A stretch of DNA of 23,233 nucleotides, taken from positions 1 to 23,233 of the IMG/VR virus record IMGVR_UViG_3300042010_000041; one strand, written 5' to 3'. The stretch is from a virus. Shown here one piece after another: positions 6,053 through 13,219 of this stretch. Positions within the stretch are counted from its first letter, which is position 1. Each line of letters begins with the position of its first letter. Both the position numbers and the translations under genes were made by a program. The notes beneath the pieces are model-generated. The model did no database searches and had not been told where the DNA came from. It saw only the letters and a list, made by a program, of their open reading frames with translations.

Positions 6053-6217
6053 ATGAAGACGAAGGACGCGATTAGCTACTACGGCGGGATCAAGGCTCTG
6101 GCGGATGCTCTCGGAATCTGGCCTCACAACATCAGCCGCTGGGGCGAGACTGTACCTATGGCCCGCCAGTACGAGCTACAGGTTAAGAGCAGCGGGAAGC
6201 TCAAGGCAGAGGCTTAA
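6053..6217 (+). CDS. cro: Cro-like transcriptional regulator (54 aa)
   Basis: Small DNA-binding protein of the lambda Cro family. It begins MKTKDAISYYGGIKALADAL, with a helix-turn-helix (ALADALGIWPHNISRWGE, about residues 16-33), then VPMARQYELQV and a Lys-rich end GKLKAEA, the classic Cro pattern. Cro normally represses the promoter of the lysogenic repressor and tunes early transcription. AGGTG (6042-6046), inside a 10-bp palindrome, acts as the ribosome-binding site. It is the first gene of the rightward operon, two bases before the DUF1376 gene. Confidence 0.88.
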   Translation: MKTKDAISYYGGIKALADALGIWPHNISRWGETVPMARQYELQVKSSGKLKAEA

Positions 6218-6219
6218 CT

Positions 6220-6972
6220 ATGGCGGCGCTTCCGTACATGCAGCTATACGTTGCCGACTACCTGGCAGACACGCAGCACCTTACTACCGAGGAGCACGGT
6301 GCATACCTTCTGTTGCTGTTCAGCTACTGGCAGACTGGCAAGTCTTTGCGGTCTGATCGTCTAGCGCCCGTTGCACGTTTGTCCAACGAACGTTGGAATG
6401 ATGTTAAAGAAACGTTGCGAGAGTTCTTCTTTGAGGATGGTAATCAGTGGATTCATTTCCGCGTTGAGGCTGATTTGGAGTCTGTAAACAGCAAAAGTCT
6501 TAAGGCTTCTGGCGCAGGGAAGGCATCCGCTAGAGCTAGGGCGGCCCGTAGACAGGCGGTTCCACATGGTATTTCAACGAACGTTGAACAACCGTATGAA
6601 CGAATCGTCAACCATACAGATACAGATACAGATACAGATAATAAAAAACCTGTCGCGGCAAAGGCCGCTAGGGTTAAATTTGATCCGTTGCCAATGAAGC
6701 CTGCGAACGTAAGCGAACAGGTTTGGGCTGAATGGTGCCAGGCAAGATCGGAAAGCAGGAAGCCGCTGACCAAGGCAATGTGTACGGCTCAAGCCAAGCA
6801 GCTCGACGGACATGGCAATGCAGACGAGGTTATCCGCAAGTCTATTGCCGCTGGCTGGCAGGGGCTGTTTCCTGATGGCGTCAAATCAGCATCCCCGCGA
6901 CACAGCGGATTTGCGCAAACCGATTACATGGACGGCTTGACCGTCGACGAAAATGGCTCACTACGATTCTGA
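6220..6972 (+). CDS. DUF1376 replication-initiator-type protein (lambda O position)
   Basis: Protein of 250 aa. The N-terminal DUF1376 domain (residues 1 to about 90) is recognised by PYMQLYVADYLADTQHLT and EEHGAYLLLLFSYW. A low-complexity linker follows, with HTDTDTDTDNKK encoded by four ATACAG hexamers, then a C-terminal domain with WAEWCQARSESRKPLTKAM. DUF1376 proteins commonly sit just before DnaC/DnaB genes in phages and are thought to start replication in the way lambda O does. The gene contains repeated AACGTTG elements and an AT-rich stretch that may be the origin. The ATG is two bases after the cro stop. Confidence 0.85.
   Translation: MAALPYMQLYVADYLADTQHLTTEEHGAYLLLLFSYWQTGKSLRSDRLAPVARLSNERWNDVKETLREFFFEDGNQWIHFRVEADLESVNSKSLKASGAGKASARARAARRQAVPHGISTNVEQPYERIVNHTDTDTDTDNKKPVAAKAARVKFDPLPMKPANVSEQVWAEWCQARSESRKPLTKAMCTAQAKQLDGHGNADEVIRKSIAAGWQGLFPDGVKSASPRHSGFAQTDYMDGLTVDENGSLRF
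6384..6640. other. Candidate replication origin repeats inside the DUF1376 gene
   Basis: CAACGAACGTTG occurs twice (6384-6395 and 6575-6586), each within a larger inverted repeat with AA at the centre (6383-6396 and 6573-6588). A further AACGTTG lies at 6411-6417, 22 bases after the one at 6389. Four tandem ATACAG units (6614-6637) run into ATAATAAAAAA. Iterons plus an AT-rich tract inside the initiator gene is the lambda arrangement; no origin function has been shown. Confidence 0.4.
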
Positions 6973-6981
6973 GGAAATAAA

Positions 6982-7740
6982 ATGATACCTAACCCGTTTA
7001 CCTACCATGCCGATCTTTGCCAGGATCACCCAGAAGAAGCGGCCGGATCAAGGGACGGCGGCATAACTATGTCTTTTTGCTTGGAGTGCTCCCGCGAGAA
7101 GCAGAGAGCTGAATGGATAGCCGAACAAAAGGCTCAGTCTGAGGCAAGAAAGGCGAAATCAATCGCTGATCGTGTTGCTTCCTGCCGTATCCCAGACAGG
7201 TTTGCCGATAAATCCTTCTTGGACTATTCGGCATCGTCTGGTGGTCAGCGCTCTAATCTCGAGAAGTGCCAGGATTACGCAGAGAACTTCGACACCCATT
7301 ACGCTGACGGTCGATGCCTCATCCTTTCCGGCACGGTTGGCACGGGGAAAACCCATCTCGCGATTGCGATCTTGAAGGATGCGGTTGAAAAGCAGGGCTA
7401 CACGGGTAAATACTGGACCGTGAACGGGCTGCTGCAAGTCATCCGGTCCTCATACGAGAAAGACTCCGGCTTCAGCGAATCTGACGTGATTTCCTCGGTC
7501 ACGGATACTCATCTGCTGGTTCTGGACGAGGTAGGCGCAACAAAGCAGTCTGAGTTTGAGATGGCAACGCTGTTCAACATCATCAACTCGAGGTATGAAT
7601 GGAAGCTGCCGACCATCATTATCTCCAACCTCGGGCCAAAACAAATCGGCGAGGCGATTGGTGAGCGATGCTTTGACCGTCTGCGTGAAGGTGGCGGAGA
7701 GTGCCTAGTCTTCCAAGGCGAATCAAATCGCAAGAAATAG
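6982..7740 (+). CDS. dnaC: DnaC-like helicase loader (AAA+ ATPase)
   Basis: Protein of 252 aa. The N-terminus has a possible zinc site (C13-x2-H16 and C33-x2-C36). The AAA+ core has Walker A GTVGTGKTH at residues 117-125, Walker B LLVLDEVG at about 178-185, and a sensor-like PTIIISNLG. A C-terminal CFDRLREGGGECL contains the arginine-bearing box of DnaC/IstB ATPases. It should load the adjacent DnaB-type helicase onto the origin. GAGG lies seven bases before the ATG. Two CTCGAG sites of the cluster at 7258-9074 fall in this gene. Confidence 0.9.
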   Translation: MIPNPFTYHADLCQDHPEEAAGSRDGGITMSFCLECSREKQRAEWIAEQKAQSEARKAKSIADRVASCRIPDRFADKSFLDYSASSGGQRSNLEKCQDYAENFDTHYADGRCLILSGTVGTGKTHLAIAILKDAVEKQGYTGKYWTVNGLLQVIRSSYEKDSGFSESDVISSVTDTHLLVLDEVGATKQSEFEMATLFNIINSRYEWKLPTIIISNLGPKQIGEAIGERCFDRLREGGGECLVFQGESNRKK

Positions 7741-9074
7741 ATTGCTCCTGCGCCAAGGAGGCAATACCATTGGGAAATAATTGCTCGGAGCGGGAAAATG
7801 AGAGATCCTTTTAGCCTTGAGGCTGAACAGAGCGTCTTGGGTGCAATGATGATTGCGCCTGAGATGATCGACCTGCTATGCGCTGACATATCGGCCAAGG
7901 ATTTCTATTGGCAGGACAACGCAGATGTCTTCAAGGCAATCCTCGAGCTGAACTCGCTTAACCGTCACATCGACTTTTTGACGGTTGGCGAGCATATCGG
8001 GAATCTGGACAGCGGAGAGCCAGCGTTCGCCTACACCGCCGAAATCCAGAAGGGCACGCCTAGTACCGCCAACGCAGAGCAATACGCCAGGATCGTGCGT
8101 GAGCGGTCTATGGACCGTAGTTTGATTGAGGCCGCTCGAGAGATTCACGAGATCGCGCACAGCACTATTCAAACAGAGGACAAAATCTCGAGATCACAGA
8201 CGGCAATCCTTGGATTGGATACCGAGACAGCAACGAACGACACGGTGAACATCTTTGATTCGCTCGTGAAGCACATGGACGTTCTCGAGGTTCGTCTTGC
8301 TGGTGATAACGCGGTAACGGGCATTGCTACAGGTCATGAGGACTTCGATAATCACACTGGTGGGCTTCAACCTGGCGGGCTGTATCTTGTTGCTGGTCGT
8401 CCAAAGATGGGCAAGACGACTTTTGCGCTAGGCATCTGCCAGCATGCGGCTATCCGTCAAGGTAAGCGGGTGATGATGTATCACCTAGAGATGACAGAAA
8501 AGCAAGTGATGGATAAGGTGTTGGCTGCCGAGGGAAGTATTCCACTTGACGCCATGAAGGACGGCTCTGCATTGTCTGATCACTCGGCGCAACTCATGGC
8601 TGCTGTGTCAAAGATGAAAGATGCGCACTTCGACGCATCGTATCGCTCGAGCTACACCATGCAGCAGATCCGCGCAGATGCACGACGGAAGAAGCGAAAG
8701 GATGGGCTAGACCTAATCATGGTTGACTACCTCGGGCTATTGAATGGTGATGATCCAAAGCACAACCAGGTTGCGAAGATTACGGAGATCTCGAGGCAGG
8801 CTAAGTTGATGGCTAAGGAGCTGAATGTTCCTGTACTGTTCCTGTCGCAGCTCAACCGTTCGCTCGAGCAGCGACCCAATAAACGGCCTGTACCGTCTGA
8901 CCTTCGCGACTCTGGATCGCTGGAGCAAGACGCCGACATGATCATCTTTGTCTATCGCGACGAGGTTTATCATCCGGATACTGATCGCAAAGGGATTGCC
9001 GAGATCATCATTGGTGCCGCTCGAGAATGCTCGCCTGAGACGTTCTTCAGTATCTTCCAGGGAAAGTACTCGAG
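7258..9074. repeat. Cluster of eleven CTCGAG hexamers
   Basis: CTCGAG starts at 7258, 7587, 7942, 8135, 8187, 8284, 8646, 8790, 8863, 9020 and 9069. I found only one more in the rest of the window (12486). The sites fall in different reading frames (for example Leu-Glu, Ile-Ser-Arg, Ala-Arg-Glu), so codon choice does not explain them. Confidence 0.75.
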
Positions 9075-9174
9075 GTTTACAAAGCTTGATCCTGCTGTAT
9101 TCCAGGGCTGGGACGAAGAAGAGCCGGCGCCCAAGAAGAGCGGCGGGACTAAGTGGAAGAAGGAAGGCTTCTAA
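7798..9174 (+). CDS. dnaB: DnaB-like replicative DNA helicase
   Basis: Protein of 458 aa, close to the usual length of DnaB. The N-terminal DnaB domain starts FSLEAEQSVLGAMM. The RecA-like motor has Walker A GRPKMGKTT at residues 200-208, Walker B LIMVDYLGLL near 305-314, and DnaB motifs VLFLSQLNR and DLRDSGSLEQDADMI. It unwinds the fork, loaded by the DnaC homologue encoded just upstream. The gene carries nine of the eleven clustered CTCGAG sites. A basic tail ends in GGTKWKKEGF. Confidence 0.94.
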   Translation: MRDPFSLEAEQSVLGAMMIAPEMIDLLCADISAKDFYWQDNADVFKAILELNSLNRHIDFLTVGEHIGNLDSGEPAFAYTAEIQKGTPSTANAEQYARIVRERSMDRSLIEAAREIHEIAHSTIQTEDKISRSQTAILGLDTETATNDTVNIFDSLVKHMDVLEVRLAGDNAVTGIATGHEDFDNHTGGLQPGGLYLVAGRPKMGKTTFALGICQHAAIRQGKRVMMYHLEMTEKQVMDKVLAAEGSIPLDAMKDGSALSDHSAQLMAAVSKMKDAHFDASYRSSYTMQQIRADARRKKRKDGLDLIMVDYLGLLNGDDPKHNQVAKITEISRQAKLMAKELNVPVLFLSQLNRSLEQRPNKRPVPSDLRDSGSLEQDADMIIFVYRDEVYHPDTDRKGIAEIIIGAARECSPETFFSIFQGKYSRFTKLDPAVFQGWDEEEPAPKKSGGTKWKKEGF

Positions 9175-9186
9175 TGGAGACCCAAG

Positions 9187-9441
9187 ATGACTTCATATGC
9201 GGAACCTGCTTCGTCACACAACTTGGCGATCCTGTCAATTGCCGAGATCGAAGCCATAGAGAGCCACAAAGCGGACTGTCTCCAGAGATGGAAGGCAGCC
9301 AGGGATCTATCCAGTACGATTTATGTTGGACTGAAGTCGGGCAAGACGCGCCTCTGGGCTGAGATCCAACTCAAGGCTAGACCTGACATCGAAGCTGAAA
9401 CCCGGCGCCAACTGAACTTATTGCTGAAGGTTAAAAAGTGA
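9187..9441 (+). CDS. Hypothetical protein (84 aa)
   Basis: Helical protein beginning MTSYAEPASSHNLAILSIAE, then ESHKADCLQRWKAARDL and a basic C-terminus. No known domain is recognised. Its stop overlaps the GTG start of RusA (GTGA at 9438-9441), which supports this frame over the competing short ORF starting at 9174. It is part of the replication/recombination operon. Confidence 0.7.
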   Translation: MTSYAEPASSHNLAILSIAEIEAIESHKADCLQRWKAARDLSSTIYVGLKSGKTRLWAEIQLKARPDIEAETRRQLNLLLKVKK

Positions 9442-9785
9442 TTGAGCTGACCGTGCCGTATCCGCCCAAAGAGCTAAACCCGAACACAAAACTGCACTGG
9501 GCCGCAAAGATGGGCTACATCAAGATGTATCGCGGCACATGCAAGGCCATAGCGAGCGAATCTAGCCACGTTATCCCTGATGGCGACCTCGTTCTAGATC
9601 TTGAGTTCTTTCCGCCTGACAATCGACGCAGGGACGACGACAATATGATCTCTAGCTTCAAAGCTGGCCGAGATGGGATTGCCGAAGCGCTGGACCTTGA
9701 CGACGTACGATTTCAGCTTCGCGTGCGCACTCGTGACAAGTTCCCAGGCGGAAAGGTCGTGGTGAAAATCTATGAGGACATCTAA
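9438..9785 (+). CDS. rusA: RusA-family Holliday junction resolvase
   Basis: Protein of 115 aa, close to the RusA length. It has an N-terminal PYPPKELNPNTKLHW and the acidic active-site region RRRDDDNMISSFKAGRDG (about residues 63-80), with the conserved Asp/Asn, Lys and downstream DLDD (86-89). RusA enzymes cut four-way junctions made by recombination and are common phage substitutes for RuvC. The start is GTG, overlapped by the upstream stop. The stop shares one base with the next ATG. Confidence 0.92.
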   Translation: MIELTVPYPPKELNPNTKLHWAAKMGYIKMYRGTCKAIASESSHVIPDGDLVLDLEFFPPDNRRRDDDNMISSFKAGRDGIAEALDLDDVRFQLRVRTRDKFPGGKVVVKIYEDI

Positions 9786-10111
9786 TGAAATTCATCGTAT
9801 GCGGCGGACGTGATTACGCAGACAGAGCCCGACTCAATCAGGTGCTCGACGGCGTACACAAGAAATGCACGATCCACGCGATTATCGAGGGTGGCGCGAA
9901 TGGGGCTGATCGACTGGCCAGGGAGTGGGCGCTAGAGAAAGGCGTGCAGGTGTTTACGGCGATTGCTAATGGTGATGAACATAAACAGCATGCAGCAATG
10001 CTATCCCTAGATCCTGATGGCGTGATTGCCTTCCATAACGGATTCCAGGTTAGGGATATGACCCGAATGGCCGAACTGTCTGACGTCAAAGTCATGCACA
10101 TTTTGTATTAG
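9785..10111 (+). CDS. DUF2493 / SLOG-superfamily nucleotide-binding protein
   Basis: Protein of 108 aa with a Rossmann-like SLOG fold. It starts MKFIVCGGRDYADR (GGRDY motif) and contains IIEGGANGADRLAREWA, the hallmark Gly-Gly-x-x-Gly-Ala-Asp segment, then FHNGFQVRDMTRMAE near the end. SLOG proteins bind nucleotides or nucleotide-derived ligands. Phage DUF2493 proteins have no settled role. Placement between RusA and a phosphatase hints at nucleotide metabolism or signal handling, but this is inference. Confidence 0.88.
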   Translation: MKFIVCGGRDYADRARLNQVLDGVHKKCTIHAIIEGGANGADRLAREWALEKGVQVFTAIANGDEHKQHAAMLSLDPDGVIAFHNGFQVRDMTRMAELSDVKVMHILY

Positions 10112-10120
10112 GAGGATTGA

Positions 10121-10846
10121 ATGAACCAAATCAAGCGCTTCACCAAAAACACAAAAGGACGAGACTTCTGCGTCGGCGATATTCACGGGCATTTCACTAA
10201 GCTACAAAAGGCTATGGACGCTATCGGCTTCGACCAAGCTACAGACCGCCTGTTCAGTGTTGGCGATTTGGTTGATCGTGGGCCTGAGTCGCTGGATGTT
10301 GATACGTGGCTACTGCGCAATCCGTGGTTCCACGCTGTACGTGGCAATCATGAGCAGATGACCATTGACTCTTACGAGACAGGCCGGCAAAGCGATCAAT
10401 GCGGGATGCACTTTATTAATGGAGGATCTTGGTTCTATGGGATATCCGAGATCGATCAGGGTTGCTACTCTTCGATCCTGGCTGATTTGCCATTAGCCAT
10501 TGAGGTCGAGACTGACACCGGAATGGTCGGAATCGTCCATGCAGATGTCCCTCGTGGTAGCTGGCAGGGAATGGTGTCGGCGCTAGATGGCGACGATTAC
10601 GAATCAGATCACGTAGCCTCAATGCTCCAATGGTCGCGAAAACGTATCAGCGCTGAGGATGCCTCTGGAGTCTCTGGCGTTCGCGCCGTGATCTGCGGGC
10701 ACACTCCATTGCGTGCGCCGGTCGTGCTTGGCAACGTCTATCACATCGATACCGCTGGCTGGACGACAGATGGATACTTCACTTTGATCAACCTGGCAAC
10801 GCTTGAGACTATCCCTCCGATGAAGCAAAAACTCGAATGGAAATAG
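10121..10846 (+). CDS. PPP-family serine/threonine protein phosphatase (lambda NinI-like)
   Basis: Metallophosphoesterase of 241 aa. All main motifs are present in order: GDIHGHF, GDLVDRGPES, RGNHE, a metal-binding His in IVHADVP, and CGHTPLRAP. This matches lambda protein phosphatase and bacterial PrpA/PrpE-type enzymes, which use two metal ions to hydrolyse phosphoproteins. AGGAGG precedes the ATG at good spacing. It is the last gene of the rightward replication operon before the promoter at 10848-10876. Confidence 0.9.
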   Translation: MNQIKRFTKNTKGRDFCVGDIHGHFTKLQKAMDAIGFDQATDRLFSVGDLVDRGPESLDVDTWLLRNPWFHAVRGNHEQMTIDSYETGRQSDQCGMHFINGGSWFYGISEIDQGCYSSILADLPLAIEVETDTGMVGIVHADVPRGSWQGMVSALDGDDYESDHVASMLQWSRKRISAEDASGVSGVRAVICGHTPLRAPVVLGNVYHIDTAGWTTDGYFTLINLATLETIPPMKQKLEWK

Positions 10847-10847
10847 C

Positions 10848-10876
10848 TTGACGCCAACCCAGCAGCACCGTAAATT
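10848..10876 (+). promoter_or_regulatory. Sigma-70-type promoter before the accessory region
   Basis: TTGACG (10848-10853), 17-base spacer, TAAATT (10871-10876), immediately after the phosphatase stop and 36 bases before the ATG at 10912. Confidence 0.5.
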
Positions 10877-10911
10877 GTTTTCACATTCAGAGCATTCGGC
10901 AGGGGAATTAA

Positions 10912-11400
10912 ATGAAGCTGGAAATTCGAGATAAGGATCATGCTGCAATTCTTGAGAAGGCATTCCACGCTCAAGAGATTATTGAATTCCATGGCGTGTC
11001 CATGGCTATTCACGAGTTTGGATTCAATTTCGATGGTCGTCCAAGCTGGACTGTTGGGCTGGCTGAAGTCTTCAAACCGCAGTGGAAGGAAGGCGGAAAG
11101 CCACCAGCAGGAACCATCTGCGAATACACCGACGTTCACGGCCTGAAGTGGTATGGCTGCGAAATCATTGCATATCACGGCGACCATGTATGGCTGCGTA
11201 CAACCGTAGCTAATCGTGACCATGTGAAAGTTTTTGGCGCTTTCAGGTTTCGTCCAATCCGAACTCCCGAGCAGATCGCTGCGGAAGAACGAAGGATAGC
11301 GGTAGAGAATATGCGCGAAATCATAACTGATGAAAACCTTAAGGGGCTTGGCCTTACTTTGCATCTTGAGGCTCTCTACGACGCCGGCTACAGAAAGTAA
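10912..11400 (+). CDS. Hypothetical protein with C-terminal FRPIRT module (162 aa)
   Basis: Protein of 162 aa with an N-terminal KLEIRDKDHAAILEKAFH segment, a beta-rich middle (about 63-115) and a C-terminal helix beginning FRFRPIRTPEQIAAEERR and ending LYDAGYRK. The middle and C-terminal parts match the protein at 22722-23231, so the two are paralogues that share a module but differ at the N-terminus. Similar modules recur in hypothetical phage proteins. Function unknown. It follows its own promoter and precedes palindrome site 4. Confidence 0.78.
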   Translation: MKLEIRDKDHAAILEKAFHAQEIIEFHGVSMAIHEFGFNFDGRPSWTVGLAEVFKPQWKEGGKPPAGTICEYTDVHGLKWYGCEIIAYHGDHVWLRTTVANRDHVKVFGAFRFRPIRTPEQIAAEERRIAVENMREIITDENLKGLGLTLHLEALYDAGYRK

Positions 11401-11402
11401 GT

Positions 11403-11416
11403 GTTTTCCAGAGAAC
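11403..11416. promoter_or_regulatory. Palindrome site 4 (two changes)
   Basis: GTTTTCCAGAGAAC, between the stop at 11400 and the start at 11445. It is the weakest member of the family but sits exactly in the gene junction. Confidence 0.45.
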
Positions 11417-11444
11417 AGTTAAATTGAGAGTTTGGAGGGGTGTG

Positions 11445-11720
11445 ATGGATAGCAGGCAGCAGTTTGAAGAGTGGGCAGCGGATTACCACGAGTCGCTAGG
11501 TAACTTTTACACGCGTGCTGGCGGTATGTTTGCGCTTGATGAAAGTGGTGAATACGAAGTTAGATGGTTGCAAGGTGATTTTGTGGCTTGGCAGGCATCA
11601 CGAGAATCGATTCTTGTTGAGCTGCCGCACGACGTAATGCACGTTACCAATATTGCCTATGGGGATGGGCGCGATGACGTTATCACCGCCATCCACTCTG
11701 CCGGAATCCGCACGAAATGA
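11445..11720 (+). CDS. Hypothetical protein with RxxFExW N-terminus (91 aa)
   Basis: I chose the ATG at 11445 because TTGGAGGGGT (11432-11441) precedes it; a TTG at 11424 would overlap that ribosome-binding site. The protein begins MDSRQQFEEWAADYHES, has an internal DFVAWQASRESIL, and a polar C-terminus. The N-terminal SRxxFExW and WQASR elements also occur in the protein at 12121. Function unknown. The stop overlaps the next ATG (ATGA). Confidence 0.75.
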   Translation: MDSRQQFEEWAADYHESLGNFYTRAGGMFALDESGEYEVRWLQGDFVAWQASRESILVELPHDVMHVTNIAYGDGRDDVITAIHSAGIRTK

Positions 11721-11890
11721 CCCTAACCGACCTACTCCCCCTACTAATCGCCATCTACGAAAAACACGGCGACCTACCACTCGCTACAGGCTTCGACGAC
11801 CATAAGCCTATTGTGGGGGCGCTGGTGAGTAAGTTTGAGAAGACGAGCGAGCTTGGTAAGAAGGGCGAATTGTTTGTTGATTTTTACTAA
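11717..11890 (+). CDS. Small hypothetical protein (57 aa)
   Basis: ORF beginning MTLTDLLPLLIAIYEKHGDL and ending KKGELFVDFY. The ATG overlaps the preceding stop (ATGA at 11717-11720). An amphipathic N-terminal helix is likely. The internal GFDDHKPIVGAL has no assigned meaning. Coupling and in-frame coding through to a clean stop before AAGGGA support it. Confidence 0.65.
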   Translation: MTLTDLLPLLIAIYEKHGDLPLATGFDDHKPIVGALVSKFEKTSELGKKGELFVDFY

Positions 11891-11908
11891 TAACCAAAGG
11901 GAATCAAA

Positions 11909-12118
11909 ATGACTACCGAAATGTGGACTCACGAAAATAGCACTCTTGAATTTCGCCAAGGCTATCGCGAAGGGCTGGAGGCTGCCATTAAGCTTGTTGA
12001 CGAGTACAAGCAAGAACTTAAGGCTGATCGAAAAATCAACGAATGCCTATGGGTCAACGTTTGCACTGAGCGGCTTAATGATGAGTTGTCCATGTATGAA
12101 GTCGGCGACGAGGAATAG
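11909..12118 (+). CDS. Hypothetical protein (69 aa)
   Basis: Acidic, helical 69-aa protein: MTTEMWTHENSTLEFRQGY, a REGLEAAIKLVDEYKQELK helix and an ELSMYEVGDEE tail. AAGGGA lies upstream of the ATG. It ends two bases before the next gene. No family is recognised. Confidence 0.7.
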   Translation: MTTEMWTHENSTLEFRQGYREGLEAAIKLVDEYKQELKADRKINECLWVNVCTERLNDELSMYEVGDEE

Positions 12119-12120
12119 GA

Positions 12121-12345
12121 ATGAGCAGCAGAGAAGAGTTTGAAGCGTGGTGGAGTTCTACTCCGATCCTCGGCGAGAACAAAAGGACGATTGCCGAGAA
12201 AGCCTGGCAAGCTTCCCGAGCTAACTCCGAGCTTCTATCCGCCCTAATCGCCATAACCAACTCCGACCCCGACGCAATACCGATCAAGGAGGCGTTTGAG
12301 ATGGCGCATAGGGCGATTGAGCGGGCTAGCGGAGGCGGTGTATGA
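12121..12345 (+). CDS. Hypothetical protein with RxxFExW N-terminus (74 aa)
   Basis: Begins MSSREEFEAWWSSTPILGE and contains EKAWQASRANSELL, matching the SRxxFExW and AWQASR elements of the protein at 11445. Such short Ser-Arg-x-x-Phe-Glu-x-Trp proteins are frequent in phage accessory regions. Their role is unknown to me. The last codons overlap the next ATG (ATGA at 12342-12345). Confidence 0.72.
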   Translation: MSSREEFEAWWSSTPILGENKRTIAEKAWQASRANSELLSALIAITNSDPDAIPIKEAFEMAHRAIERASGGGV

Positions 12346-12617
12346 ATTATCCAGTCTGGTCGTGTAGCCAAGAACACGGATTCTATTTTGTTGAGGCGGT
12401 GGTGCGTGATGGGATGATTAAATACGGCGTTAGTCATGCAATTAGCAAGTCCGAGCTCAATAACGCGCACTGCAAGAAAGCATTGCTCGAGCCTTGCATT
12501 GAGGGCATGATGGATGAGTTCCGTAATATGGCATTTAAGAACGCCGGCGGTAATCGTTTCCTAGGCTGGCCAAAACAGAAATACGACACAAATCAATCGC
12601 TTAATAGAAAATACTAA
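12342..12617 (+). CDS. Hypothetical protein (91 aa)
   Basis: Starts MNYPVWSCSQEHGFYFVEAV and ends FLGWPKQKYDTNQSLNRKY. Single cysteines and an internal KSELNNAHCKKALLEP give no recognised motif. It is translationally coupled to the gene before it. A run of AT-rich sequence and a TATACT (12640-12645), a possible -10, follow before the next gene. Confidence 0.68.
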   Translation: MNYPVWSCSQEHGFYFVEAVVRDGMIKYGVSHAISKSELNNAHCKKALLEPCIEGMMDEFRNMAFKNAGGNRFLGWPKQKYDTNQSLNRKY

Positions 12618-12659
12618 TCGATAAGTCGCCTTTCATAGCTATACTGTTTGGAGTGGGAT

Positions 12660-12953
12660 ATGAACGACATACGCGCAAAGTTTGAAGAGATTTGGCCGGC
12701 GCCTGAGGGTGTCTACTGGTATGGAGAATATAGTACGCACCTATATTCAATGCTGGTTGCAGCAAGGGAACACAACGCCCGCCTCGACACCTTCACCCGC
12801 TGCCAGGAGACTATGGCGCCGGTTATGTCGTTGGTGGATGAAATGATTGCGGATATCAGGTATCGCGCTTACCATGATGCAGACGATGAGGATGATGAGA
12901 AGTCTAAGGCGTTGCTGTATCGGGCCAAACAAATATTGGGAGAAAGGGAATGA
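12660..12953 (+). CDS. Hypothetical acidic protein (97 aa)
   Basis: I place the start at ATG 12660 because TTTGGAG (12647-12653) is well spaced; an earlier TTG at 12648 would overlap it. N-terminal MNDIRAKFEEIWPAPEG recalls the RxxFExW pattern of the proteins at 11445 and 12121, followed by YSTHLYSMLVAAREHNARLD. An acidic patch, DADDEDDEKSK, precedes the C-terminal helix. Function unknown. The end overlaps the next start by four bases. Confidence 0.7.
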   Translation: MNDIRAKFEEIWPAPEGVYWYGEYSTHLYSMLVAAREHNARLDTFTRCQETMAPVMSLVDEMIADIRYRAYHDADDEDDEKSKALLYRAKQILGERE

Positions 12954-13219
12954 ACGCACTACCCGGACAACTGGAGCTTATGACGGTGATCGACCATAGC
13001 CAGCGCATGGGAATTATTTCCATGATCACCAACGACGGTGCACAAAATCTGGAGGACGTGATTGATCCTCAGTCACCGCAGTACAAATGGCTGATGGAAG
13101 ACACCCACAAGCCGGCAGGTGTACGTCTGGCTAAGATGCTGAGCCAGTACGACGACTCGCCCTCATCGCAATTGTGGTCAGATATTCAGCGGTTGGCGCG
13201 GGAGATCTTGAAAGCATGA
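12950..13219 (+). CDS. Hypothetical protein (89 aa)
   Basis: Begins MNALPGQLELMTVIDHSQR, a fully helical-looking sequence with MEDTHKPAGVRLAKMLSQY and a C-terminal IQRLAREILKA. No cysteines, membrane segments or known motif. It overlaps its neighbours on both sides by four bases, which suggests tight co-translation. Confidence 0.68.
   Translation: MNALPGQLELMTVIDHSQRMGIISMITNDGAQNLEDVIDPQSPQYKWLMEDTHKPAGVRLAKMLSQYDDSPSSQLWSDIQRLAREILKA

Noticed and set aside
6614-6637. CRISPR-like or satellite array
   Set aside because: Four contiguous hexamers without spacers, in frame in a coding region; not a CRISPR array.
9174-9362. Alternative ORF of about 63 aa after dnaB
   Set aside because: It overlaps the 84-aa ORF at 9187, whose stop is coupled to the RusA start. 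No motif supports the alternative.
12154-12180. GTTCT...AGAAC inverted repeat as a seventh palindrome
   Set aside because: The arms are separated and the CTCCGGAG core is missing. It lies mid-gene, so I treat it as chance.
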